This document shows, in pieces, positions 1 through 7,582 of a stretch of 64,000 nucleotides of DNA (its first letter is position 1; each line of letters starts with the position of its first letter). The stretch comes from Streptomyces roseoverticillatus. GTDB lineage: Bacteria > Actinomycetota > Actinomycetes > Streptomycetales > Streptomycetaceae. The DNA lies in the NCBI RefSeq assembly GCF_000719265.1, contig NZ_JOFL01000024.1, forward strand, positions 1 through 64,000, given 5' to 3'. A program made the translations under genes and the position numbers. The notes under the pieces were generated by a model. That model was not told where the DNA came from, did no database searches, and saw only the letters and a list, made by a program, of their open reading frames with translations.

Positions 1-109
1 TGACGGCGGCGATCCGCTCCGACTCGTCCGGCCAGGAGTTCAGGACGTCCTCGCCCCAGTTCTCGGCGTGGACGCGGTGGAGAACGTTCCAAGTGGCTAG
101 CGTGATCAC
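1..109 (-). CDS. Endonuclease/exonuclease/phosphatase family protein (N-terminal fragment)
   Basis: The first 109 bases read on the minus strand from a GTG at 109 and run off the window edge. The 36 visible residues start VITLATWNVLHRVHAENWGE and continue to a segment ending ESERIAAV. The ATWNVLH element is the classic opening strand of the endonuclease/exonuclease/phosphatase (EEP) fold, where the Asn binds the catalytic metal, and the later acidic and basic residues fit the first helix of that fold. The substrate cannot be told from this piece; it could be a nuclease, phosphodiesterase or sphingomyelinase-like enzyme. In-frame codons just upstream offer no better start, and no strong ribosome binding site is seen. 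Confidence 0.72.
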   Translation of the reverse strand, partial: MITLATWNVLHRVHAENWGEDVLNSWPDESERIAAV

Positions 110-477
110 GCGGCGCGATGCTAGCCCATTCGTTGCCTGGCCTGTGATCAGGTTCGACAACCGAGCGGCACAGATCATGAGCCTGCCGGCCGCTGCCCCG
201 TTCGGTTCGGTACGCGGATAGTCGACGGGCTCCTGGAACACTGGCGGGGGTTGGCAGGGGCGCCCGTACACCGGCGCCTGCCCTCCCACCGGCCAGCCGC
301 TCCGTCGGCAGCACCCAGGCGCCCTTGGTCGGTGCCCCCGCCTTCGAACAATTGCATACGGCACAACGCTGCCGGTAAGCACAGACGTTGCGGAACGACG
401 CCGAGGCCCCACCCGCTCTATGGGCGCACCTACTCATCTCCGAATGAGCACGTCACCCCTGTCGACGAGCCGGCCCC
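110..477. other. Intergenic region without a convincing gene
   Basis: No reading frame here shows actinobacterial codon bias together with a ribosome binding site. The stretch presumably holds the promoter of the leftward EEP gene and that of the rightward gene at 478, but I could not pick out a specific promoter or operator. Confidence 0.4.
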
Positions 478-1557
478 ATGGCGTGGAATCGCCTCATGGA
501 GAAACACCCGCCCCAGGAACCACCCGCTGCCCCCGTGGACACTCCAGCCCCGACCGCAGGGGTAAGCCGCAAGGTCGTGGTGCGGCGTTGGCTCATCAGC
601 CTGGGTGCAGTCGCGGCGGTCTTCTGGGCATGCTCTGCGGTGTCCGACTTCTTCGAGAATCTCGGGGGCGGCCCGGTTCGGTCCGCGGCGGACTACCGCA
701 AGCAGGACATCAACACCCGGGAGGCCGGCAGGCGGATCATCAGTGACCTGCGACCGGGCGTCGGTGACGGCGACCGGATGCATGAGGAAGGCAGCACCTC
801 ATGCGTCGATGACCTGGGGTTCGACGATGACGGGGTGACCAGGAAGCAGCCCCACTACACATGGGGCCTCCACTATTCCAGCGAGGCCGACTACCGGGCC
901 GACCTCGGCAAGCTCCGCGCCGCATGGGCGCACCGCGGCTGGAAGACCGTGGAGCAGCCCGCGGACGAGCCCTTGAACCCCGACCGTCCGACACCGCGAT
1001 GGCCGGGCATCCGGACCACCGACGACCACGGCGTCACCCTTGCCATCCGCATCGACTGGTACACGGGCGAGCCCACTCTCTCAGCCGACGGCGGATGCAT
1101 CCGCTACCAGCGCGACAACGGGGTCATCGCCCGCAAACGCACGGGCGCAGGCGGCGGCAAGTCCCCGGCCAGGCAGGGCACCGTCACCTACGACGACGGC
1201 GTCCGGCTCTCCATCGGCCCCGTCCAGCCCATGCCCCCGACCCCGGACGAGACAGGCGACGGCACGCCGGCCGCCTACACCTACCGCGTGCCCGTCACCG
1301 TGACGAACCTCAGCGGCGCTCCGGTAGAACTGCGCAGCTACGACATCGGAAGCTACGCAGGTGCGAACCCGGGCGTCACAAGGCTCAGCAGCTACCCGGC
1401 AGAGCTCAACTCGGGCGGACCGCACCTCGTGTCGGAGGGCGAGTCGACGCGCCTGGAGTTCGTGTACACAGCGAAGACCAAACCCTCGCACCTGGACCTC
1501 ACCTACGGCCCCGGCGAGCTTCACACCTCCTACCCATGGCGACTCTCCGTCCCCTAA
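478..1557 (+). CDS. Membrane-anchored protein of unknown function
   Basis: A 359-residue protein. A proline-rich cytosolic N-terminus (about 30 residues) is followed by one hydrophobic segment (residues about 37-56, RRWLISLGAVAAVFWACS) that would act as a signal anchor, and then by a roughly 300-residue extracytoplasmic part. The middle (about residues 75-210) has the look of small Streptomyces exported proteins that compare a Cys-containing loop with a 'YRADLGKLRAAWAHRGW' helix. The C-terminal third (about 235-359) looks like an immunoglobulin-like beta sandwich (VPVTVTNLSGAPVELRSYDI). I do not recognise a named family. An alternative ATG lies at 496; neither start has a clear ribosome binding site. 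Codon use is normal for the window. Confidence 0.7.
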   Translation: MAWNRLMEKHPPQEPPAAPVDTPAPTAGVSRKVVVRRWLISLGAVAAVFWACSAVSDFFENLGGGPVRSAADYRKQDINTREAGRRIISDLRPGVGDGDRMHEEGSTSCVDDLGFDDDGVTRKQPHYTWGLHYSSEADYRADLGKLRAAWAHRGWKTVEQPADEPLNPDRPTPRWPGIRTTDDHGVTLAIRIDWYTGEPTLSADGGCIRYQRDNGVIARKRTGAGGGKSPARQGTVTYDDGVRLSIGPVQPMPPTPDETGDGTPAAYTYRVPVTVTNLSGAPVELRSYDIGSYAGANPGVTRLSSYPAELNSGGPHLVSEGESTRLEFVYTAKTKPSHLDLTYGPGELHTSYPWRLSVP

Positions 1558-1757
1558 GACCCGCGGCCCTGGGCAAGCCCGCGTAGCCGGAGGGGGCTGG
1601 ACGGAAGGACGGGTGACGAGCAGCTGACGCCTGACCGGGTGTACGGCTCGCGATGTGGGTCGCCTCCGCACGCACGTATCCCGTCCCAAGGGGGAATGGA
1701 TGGAGTGGGTCGGACATGGGAGATAATCGATCTGTTCGATTATTTATCAGGAGATTC

Positions 1758-2162
1758 ATGCACAAACATCTGCCCCTGTTCGCGGTCTGTCTCACGGTCG
1801 CCGCTTTCGGCGTCTCGGCGTGCGGCCCGTCCGGTGACAGTGGCTCAAACGCCCCGGCGGCGTCGGCCTCCGCCTCGGCTGCCCCGTCCATGAGCCCGTC
1901 AGCTGCCCCCGAGGAAGTGCGCGGGCTGACAGGGCTGTCGGCCAAGCTCTACCTGGAGACAATCCGGGAGCACTACGCCGACCTGGACCGCGTCAGTGAC
2001 GACGTGCTGGTCACTCATGGGAACGCGCTCTGTCTCGCCCGTGGGCAGGCCCTTGTCGACCAGGCCAAGAAGACCAAGCAGGAACTTGAGCTCTCCGGGA
2101 AGCAGGCTTCGGCAATCCTCGGGACCGCGCACGGCTACTGCGGCAGGAACGTGTTCGGGTGA
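1758..2162 (+). CDS. Lipoprotein with DUF732-like domain
   Basis: A 134-residue predicted lipoprotein. The start at 1758 is chosen because CAGGAG lies just upstream and the protein then opens with a textbook type II signal peptide: a short basic N-terminus, a hydrophobic stretch, and a lipobox VSAC with the lipidated Cys at about residue 22. A Ser/Ala/Pro-rich linker (about 25-50) leads into a small helical domain with a conserved-looking pair of cysteines (NALCLARGQALVDQ and GYCGRN), which is the pattern of the DUF732 family of small actinobacterial secreted proteins. It should sit on the outer face of the membrane. The function is unknown. AT-rich sequence immediately upstream (1725-1750) may hold its promoter. 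Confidence 0.8.
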   Translation: MHKHLPLFAVCLTVAAFGVSACGPSGDSGSNAPAASASASAAPSMSPSAAPEEVRGLTGLSAKLYLETIREHYADLDRVSDDVLVTHGNALCLARGQALVDQAKKTKQELELSGKQASAILGTAHGYCGRNVFG

Positions 2163-2407
2163 AGGCAGAGAACTAAACCACCAGCCTGCTCAACGGCTAC
2201 CCAGCAGGTGTACGGCACAAAGGTGGACCGACGGGTGTGCGGTCGTCGAGACTGCGCCGCCACTCCCGGCAGCTACCTCGTCTTCGTCGGGGACTAGCCG
2301 GACCAGCGGACGGTTGAAGAGCGAGCTGAGGGCATGGGGCACCTGTCGGCTCGGCTGCCTGGATCGTCCATGTCCGGCCGCGCGGGAAGGTGGAGGGCGC
2401 GAGCGGT

Positions 2408-3136
2408 TCAGGGGAGCCAGTCGGCGTAGCGGGTGGGGGCGAGGTGGGCGTCCGTGTCGGTGAGGACGTCGCCCTTGACGACGGCGAACATGCCGGCGGT
2501 GGGGTCGGTGACGACGGTACGGTTGTCACCCTTGTGGGACAGGGTGATCCGGCCCAGCTCGTCCAAGGGGAAGATCTCGGGGCCGGCGATGGTGTGAATA
2601 CCGTTCAGCGGGGCGCCCGCGGCGACCTCTGCCACCGCATTGGCCACGTCCTTGGAGGCGATCGGCTGGATCGGCGTGGCGGGCAGCCGGACGGTGTCGC
2701 CGTCGGCGGTCCAGGACAGAACGGCATCCATGAACTCCATGAACTGCGTCGCCCGGATGATCGAGTAGGGGACCGGCCCGGCGGCGAGGATGTCCTCCTG
2801 GAGCACTTTGGCCCGGTAGTAGTCAAGCTCCGGCACCTGGTCCGCGCCGACGATCGAGAGGATGACGAAGTGGCCGACACCGCCCTTCCGGGCCGCGGCC
2901 AGAAGGTTGTCCATCGAGGTCTGGAAGAAGGCCGGGGAGGCTTCGTCGAAGGTCGGGGAGTTCGTCAGGTTGACGACGACGTCGGCTCCCGCCAGCGCTT
3001 CGCCTAGTCCTTGACCGCTGATGACGTCGATTCCGGTGGACTGCGAGTGCGGTACCGCCTCGTGCCCGGCGGCATTGAGAATCTTGACGACCTGCGACCC
3101 GATCAGTCCGGTGCCGCCGATGACTGCGAACTTCAT
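2408..3136 (-). CDS. NmrA-like / atypical SDR NAD(P)-binding protein
   Basis: A 242-residue cytosolic protein starting MKFAVIGGTGLIGSQVV: the GGTGLIG glycine-rich loop at residues 7-13 is the dinucleotide-binding motif of atypical short-chain dehydrogenases. Further features of the NmrA/SDR_a5 type are VVNLTNSPTFD (strand 4) and a HFVILSIVGAD segment. YYRAKVLQED gives the YxxxK pair, and SIIRATQFMEF is the substrate-side element. Proteins of this type often act as NAD(P)H:quinone oxidoreductases or redox sensors in Streptomyces; the substrate here is unknown. The start at 3136 rather than further upstream is set by GAAAGG eight bases before the ATG. The gene stands alone, with AT-richer DNA (3137-3200) ahead of it that probably carries the promoter. 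Confidence 0.85.
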   Translation of the reverse strand: MKFAVIGGTGLIGSQVVKILNAAGHEAVPHSQSTGIDVISGQGLGEALAGADVVVNLTNSPTFDEASPAFFQTSMDNLLAAARKGGVGHFVILSIVGADQVPELDYYRAKVLQEDILAAGPVPYSIIRATQFMEFMDAVLSWTADGDTVRLPATPIQPIASKDVANAVAEVAAGAPLNGIHTIAGPEIFPLDELGRITLSHKGDNRTVVTDPTAGMFAVVKGDVLTDTDAHLAPTRYADWLP

Positions 3137-3322
3137 GACGCGCCTTTCATCGGAAGATGCATCTGCAATATCACACATGACTCCAATATGGGCGTTCGGT
3201 GTGAAGCAAGGTCGCACATCCGGCACGCCTCCCTTGGCAGGGAGCCGCTGCACGGGCTGCGCTGGTTCCCCTAGGGGCACCCCGCTGCCCCAGTCGGCGG
3301 CGACGCCGAGCGAGCGTGCCTT

Positions 3323-3820
3323 TCACGTAAGGCTGGGTGGCGACGACAGCTCCCGGTGCCGGCCTGGCGTGAGGTCCGCGCGCATGGCCTGGAGCAGGCG
3401 CTGCTGGCACGCGCGGAATCGTTCGCGCTGCGCCGCACAGCGGGGATGGTTCCACCGTGTTCCGGAGGCGACTTCGTCGCGATACGCCGGCAAGGCCGTC
3501 AAGGCTGCCTGAGTGCACTCGCGCACCTGCTGACCGGCTGTCAGCTCCATCCGGTACCGGCGGGTGTAGACCTCGTGCTCGTGGACGGCTGCCCCCGCCA
3601 GGGTCTTCCGCTCGGAAGCTCGTCGCGGCCAGCGGCTGGCGGCGAATATCTGCTCGCGCGCCCCGAACAGGGCCGTGAGGAACTCCGCATAGAGAGCATG
3701 CTTCTGCTCCCGTGCCCGTACGCGCTCTTCGCGGCGCCAGCGCGTGCGGTCTGCCAGGTAGGTGGCGATGACAGCGAGCAGGCCGCCGGTCGCCGCACTC
3801 ACTGGTGCTGTCCAGTCCAT
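3323..3820 (-). CDS. Small single-TM coiled-coil protein, unknown function
   Basis: A 165-residue protein beginning MDWTAPVSAATGGLLAVIATYLADRTRWRR when read in two parts: a hydrophobic N-terminal membrane segment (about residues 5-22) followed by a strongly basic, helical and probably coiled-coil cytosolic portion with many Arg/Glu residues. Proteins with this N-terminal design (a 'TAPVSA..GA' anchor then 'LADR.RWRR') occur widely in Streptomyces as small hypothetical proteins; their role is unknown. The start at 3820 is chosen from this recurrent opening; no good ribosome binding site is visible. The pseudogene at 4227-4470 resembles the same class of protein. Confidence 0.6.
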   Translation of the reverse strand: MDWTAPVSAATGGLLAVIATYLADRTRWRREERVRAREQKHALYAEFLTALFGAREQIFAASRWPRRASERKTLAGAAVHEHEVYTRRYRMELTAGQQVRECTQAALTALPAYRDEVASGTRWNHPRCAAQRERFRACQQRLLQAMRADLTPGRHRELSSPPSLT

Positions 3821-4226
3821 CGAACCAAATTGCCATCCCTGTATGGCCGAAGGGAATACCAGAGCCTTGCTGGTAGTACGGGCCGTGCGCGGCGTGGTTA
3901 CCGCCCGCGCTCTCGGGCGTCCGGCCGTTCGGGAGCGAGAAATAGACAGTCCTGTACCCGCCGCCGGCCGCCTGAGCAGCGCCGTTGGCGGATCCCGGAG
4001 GCCCGCCCGGAAGCACCCGCCGATGTCGTGGTGCACCGGCTCAACTGTTCCAGGGCGGCATGTCTCAGCGGTCCGTCACCGACGGCGAGGCCCTGCGCCT
4101 GCTGGCCGACCCTGAGACTGCTCTGACACGCGGGGCCGCGGCCCCCGGGGGGGGGGAGAGGGAGTCGGTTCCCCGGGCCGCGCCCAGCCGGGAGCAGTCG
4201 GCCTGTCGCGGCTGGTGACACAGTGA

Positions 4227-4470
4227 CATGTTGGTGTCCCATGGAGGCCGTGTTTGTCGCTCGCCGCCGTGAGCGTGCCGGGGACGGTGGCCGGCGCGGC
4301 ACTCACGGCGATTGCCGCGGCCCGCTCAGAACGGCGCAGGGATGCCGCCGCCCAGCACGGGCGGGAAACGCAGGAGTGAGGTGGCGCAGCGCACTCAGGC
4401 GTACGAGAGGGCCCTGGAGCGCCGGCGGTGGCGGCGCGAGAGCGCCGCCAGGCTGCCCGCCCTCGCGACA
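4227..4470 (+). pseudogene. Frameshifted remnant of a small TM/coiled-coil protein
   Basis: Two reading frames join into one plausible product. The first frame (to the TGA at 4377-4379) gives GTVAGAALTAIAAARSERRR, a membrane segment followed by basic residues. The +1 frame continues from about 4378 with EVAQRTQAYERALERRRWRR. Together they have the layout of Streptomyces small single-TM proteins with a basic coiled coil, the same general type as the protein at 3323-3820. The stop between the frames and the loss of coding signal after about 4470 indicate a broken gene. A run of ten G (4147-4156) lies shortly upstream. Confidence 0.4.
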
Positions 4471-5067
4471 GGGCAGTCCAGCACGCGCCTTGGCAGCCAG
4501 AGGCCTCTTGGGGGCTCCGGAGCCACTGCCACCCATCTGTGGAGGATCCAGTTGCCTGGTGCCGACCTTGTCCGGCAGTCCTCCAAGAAACTCCCGCAAG
4601 GAACTCCCGCCGCAGTCTGAGTCCAACGTACTGTGGATCACATCTGGCCGACGGCGTGGAAGCGCCTTCAAGGGGTCAGGGTTCAGGTGGCGAGGAGAAA
4701 TGCTCAGGGAGCTGCCCGCCTCCGTGATCGCCCTGTCCTGTACGGCCCGCAACACCTGTTCCAGAAGGACCCACTTCACGGTCATGTTCGCCTTGGTGGC
4801 ATCGCGGCGCATCCGCCCCGCTTCGAGGGCTGTGCCGAGGTAGAGGCAGGTGACTGCCGAGGTGCCGGAGGTCAGGGGATGGAACCGGGTGAGTAGGCAC
4901 AGTTGTGGATCTTCTGAAGTGAAGATCCACACCCATTGACGATTGCCGACGGGCGTGTCACGGGCCCCGTGCGCTGGGAGTGGGCCGCTGCACGCCGCAG
5001 ACGGGCGGGCGTCTGGAGGGCTACGGTCCGGTGTGTCGGACGTACGGGACGCCTTCAGGGAGGGTTC
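4471..5067. other. Region without a resolved gene, upstream of the chaplin-like gene
   Basis: No reading frame here can be tied to a known family. A minus-strand frame (about 4400-4830) has some coding look (it includes WVLLEQVLRAVQDRAIT) but no recognisable start context or domain, so it is not called. The right end must contain the promoter of the chaplin-like gene; its ribosome binding site AGGGAGGG lies at 5057-5064. Confidence 0.35.
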
Positions 5068-5436
5068 GTGAAGATCACCCGGGCAGCGATCACCGGTTGT
5101 GCGGCGGCCGTGCTGGTACTGGTCTGTGCGTCGGGGGCCGGCGCCGACACCTCCGTCGGCGGCTCCCTCCTTGGGGGGAACCAGGTGATCGCGTCCATTT
5201 CGGCGCCGGTCAACGTCTGCGGCAACGCAGTCGCGGCCCTGGGGGTTGCGGTCAGCCCGGATGCACCGACAAACGCTTGCAATTCGGGCACCAGTAACGG
5301 CCTCTCCGTCCTTGGGGGAAGCCTGACGAACGTACCTGCGACAGTGCCGTCCAACGTCTGCGCCAACGCGCTCGGCATCCCCGTGGCATCCACCGATCCA
5401 GACGACCCAAGCTGCGCAAACACCCCGTCCGGCTGA
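5068..5436 (+). CDS. Chaplin-like secreted surface protein with two degenerate chaplin domains
   Basis: A 122-residue protein with a GTG start preceded by AGGGAGGG. A signal peptide (about residues 1-26, ending near GAGADT) is followed by two chaplin-like segments. The first reads GGNQVIASISAPVNVCGNAV and ends in a second Cys after NA. The second reads VPATVPSNVCANALGI and also ends in a Cys. Chaplins are small hydrophobic amyloid-forming proteins that coat aerial hyphae in Streptomyces; their hallmark is PVNVCGN and a paired cysteine about 18-20 residues later. Both domains keep the Cys pair, but the second lost the GN after the first Cys and is shortened. There is no sortase motif, so it would be a secreted short type. 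Function in surface hydrophobicity is inferred. Confidence 0.82.
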   Translation: MKITRAAITGCAAAVLVLVCASGAGADTSVGGSLLGGNQVIASISAPVNVCGNAVAALGVAVSPDAPTNACNSGTSNGLSVLGGSLTNVPATVPSNVCANALGIPVASTDPDDPSCANTPSG

Positions 5437-5462
5437 CCCAGCTGACCCAGCTGACCCAGCTG
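5436..5462 (+). repeat. Short tandem repeat (9 bp, three copies)
   Basis: The unit CTGACCCAG is repeated three times starting at the stop codon of the chaplin-like gene. It is a simple direct tandem array; no function is apparent. Confidence 0.75.
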
Positions 5463-5474
5463 GCGCAGGCCCAT

Positions 5475-5890
5475 CGTGGTAAGGATCGGACACCAGCTTC
5501 CAGGATGCCTGCCACTCGGTCGGTGATCGTTGCGATCCCCGGACGGCGCAGCTTGCCGGCCGCCTTGGGGATCATCCGCTCCCGCACCGGCCTGGGCCGG
5601 AAGGTGTGCGGTCCTTGATCTGAGGCCGCAGCACGCCGAGGAACTCCTCGACGCCAATCCACAGCGCGATGGACGACGCCGTGCGACCATCCCCCGGCCG
5701 TGCGTGCGCCCTTGTTACCCCGCACCGGTCCCAGGCCACCAGCAGGAAGCCGGGATCGGCGACGAGAATGAACAGGTCGCCGAACCGGCGATGAGGATCA
5801 TCACGAGCCTAGGTGCAGCTTGGTCTGAATCTTCAGTACCCGGAGCTCCGCCTCGAACAAGGCGCGCTCCAGCTCGTCGGTATCCACCAG
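5475..5890 (-). pseudogene. Group II intron reverse transcriptase/maturase remnant
   Basis: Read leftward, several frames join into the N-terminal part of an actinobacterial group II intron reverse transcriptase. The pieces in order are VDTDELERALFEAELRVLKI, then RRFGDLFILVADPGFLLVAW, RGNKGARTAG, DGRTASSIALWIGVEEFLGV, RPVRERMIPKAAGKLRRPGI, and finally QASWKLVSDP. These match the start of the protein through RT block 1-2 (NKGA, VRERMIPK..GKLRRLGI). At least four one-base frameshifts and an in-frame stop pair (after KLHLGS) break it. The catalytic YADD block, maturase and HNH parts are gone. It is a dead relic; the ribozyme portion, expected to the right of 5890, is not recognisable. Confidence 0.8.
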
Positions 5891-6367
5891 CGACCCTCCC
5901 GGCATTCCAGTACTTCAGCCACTGACTTGCCGGCCCCCTTGCCCTGCGACCGACTTTTCCGGTCTCCACGACGGGTCGTTACGCCGCGGCTGCTACGGGG
6001 CCTCCGCCCCACCCACGGCCATCAGTCGGCAACGGACCTGCCCACCACCGGGCCGGCTGTCCGGCAGTTCGGGCGACCGCGGACGGTTCCCACGTTCAAC
6101 GCGCGGAGGCGATGCTCACCATCGCCGCGGTCACCCTCATGACCCACCGGCTCACGCGGCCCACCGCCTTCCCCGACGCCGGCACCCCGCACCTCAGCAA
6201 TCCGGTCCGAGCTGCCTGAGTCGGCCCCTCACTGAGGGGGAGGTGGTACGCGAGAAACCCGCCACTTCGTTACGAGCTGTCAGATTCGGTGGTGGTGAGT
6301 GCCGACATCGGGAGTGACGACGGACGCTCTTATCTTTCACTAAGAACTTTCCCCTAGCGTCTCGTTC
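5891..6367. other. Relic-bearing intergenic region
   Basis: Mostly non-coding. On the plus strand a frame ending in a TGA at 6217-6219 reads RAEAMLTIAAVTLMTHRL and then a Pro-rich tail, which resembles the last residues of a DDE transposase, but it is too short to name. AT-richer DNA at 6280-6365 (TCTTATCTTTCACTAAGAAC) is a likely promoter region for the secreted protein that starts at 6368. Confidence 0.35.
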
Positions 6368-7396
6368 ATGATGATGCAACGTGGTGCAGCCGGATCTGTT
6401 GTCCTCACGGCCGTGGCCTTGACGGCCACCGTCGGGGTGGCCGCCGCGGCTCCCGCCCCCGACAAGGCCGCCGCCTCGGCGTCCCACGGCAAGGTGACGG
6501 ACAATCTGTACATGTCGCTCGGCGCATTCGAGGATGCCACGTCCGGCGAGGACCCTAAGGTCAAGGCCATGATTGACCGTACGGACATCGGCGGCGTACA
6601 GGTGGTGGTGCCCTGGAAGGCCCTTGAGGGGAAGAAGGGGGAGTACAAGTGGTCGCGGCTGGACAATGCCCTGACGTATCTCCAGGAACGCCACAAGAAA
6701 CTGTTCGTCCAGGTTCAGGACCGGTTCTTCGATGTAGCCATGAAGGACGCCAACGTTCCCCAATACGTGAAGGACGAGGGCGGGGTCGCGCCGACAGTCG
6801 ATGAGAACCCTGACAACCCCACCACTCATGGGGCCATGGTCGCGCAGTGGAACAAGGAAGTGCGAGCAGACTTCCAGGCCATGCTGAAGGCGATGGCGGA
6901 GAAGTTTGACGGCAAGCTCGCCGGGGTGAACCTTCCGGAGACCGCGGTCGAGGTGGACACCAAGACGGATCAGACCAAGTACACCTCGAAGTCCTACATC
7001 GATGCCGAGATCGACAACATGCGCTACGGCAAGAAGGTCTTCACCAAGACGCAGTTCATCCAGTACATCAACTTCCTGCCGGATGACGACGACCACAAGC
7101 GCATGAAGGAGATGTTCGACCTCGCCAGGGACAAGAAGATCGGCATCGGAGGACCGGACACCCTGCCGGACCGGAAGTACCAGATGGAGAACTCCTACAA
7201 GTTCCTCCACGAGTACAAGGATGCCCTTCCCCTCGTCGCGATGGCCGTCCAGGAACCCGACATCAAGGCCAAGGACCCCAAGACCGGTAAGCCGTACACC
7301 CGCGAACGGTTCACGGACTTCGCCCACGACTATCTCGGTGCGCGCCAGATGTTCTGGACCACCGAAGCGGACTGGCTGCAGAAGCCCCCGGCATGA
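6368..7396 (+). CDS. Secreted TIM-barrel protein, putative glycoside hydrolase
   Basis: A 342-residue protein with a signal peptide (about residues 1-30: a basic start, LTAVALTATVGVAAAA, cleavage near APAPDKA). The mature part looks like a (beta/alpha)8 glycosidase of the GH5/GH42-like superfamily. GGVQVVVPWKALEGKKGEYK (about 75-95) matches the early barrel strand 'Wxxlep..G.y.w..ld'. LFVQVQDRFFD (about 116) is strand 3. LAGVNLPET (about 185) puts a Glu where the acid/base sits at the end of strand 4, and VAMAVQEPD (about 290) gives a second acid near strand 7. The substrate cannot be predicted. A start at 6368 (ATGATGATG) is accepted although no clear ribosome binding site precedes it. It is convergent with the S41 peptidase gene. 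Confidence 0.65.
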   Translation: MMMQRGAAGSVVLTAVALTATVGVAAAAPAPDKAAASASHGKVTDNLYMSLGAFEDATSGEDPKVKAMIDRTDIGGVQVVVPWKALEGKKGEYKWSRLDNALTYLQERHKKLFVQVQDRFFDVAMKDANVPQYVKDEGGVAPTVDENPDNPTTHGAMVAQWNKEVRADFQAMLKAMAEKFDGKLAGVNLPETAVEVDTKTDQTKYTSKSYIDAEIDNMRYGKKVFTKTQFIQYINFLPDDDDHKRMKEMFDLARDKKIGIGGPDTLPDRKYQMENSYKFLHEYKDALPLVAMAVQEPDIKAKDPKTGKPYTRERFTDFAHDYLGARQMFWTTEADWLQKPPA

Positions 7397-7582
7397 CACG
7401 TGCGCGAGTGCGGCTACTCAGACCCGTGTGAGTGACCGAGCGCTCCCGGGGTGGCACAACCTCGGTCTGACACCCCTGGGGGAGCGCTCCGTCTCGAAGT
7501 GGACGGCTTCGACCGGTTCGACGCCGTGCATGACTGGACAGCCGAGCCCCCATCGCCGTATACGCCGGCACACGGCGCGCCT

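Noticed and set aside
4147..4156. A run of ten G as a possible phase-variable tract
   Set aside because: No intact gene spans it, so there is nothing for it to switch; it may be a sequencing artefact.
4303..5493. A 396-codon minus-strand frame covering the chaplin-like gene
   Set aside because: It runs antisense to the chaplin-like gene with its signal peptide and ribosome site; only a central patch has any coding look.
6061..6219. A transposase C-terminus (RAEAMLTIAAVTLMTHRL)
   Set aside because: It is too short and lacks catalytic residues; it is mentioned only within the intergenic entry.
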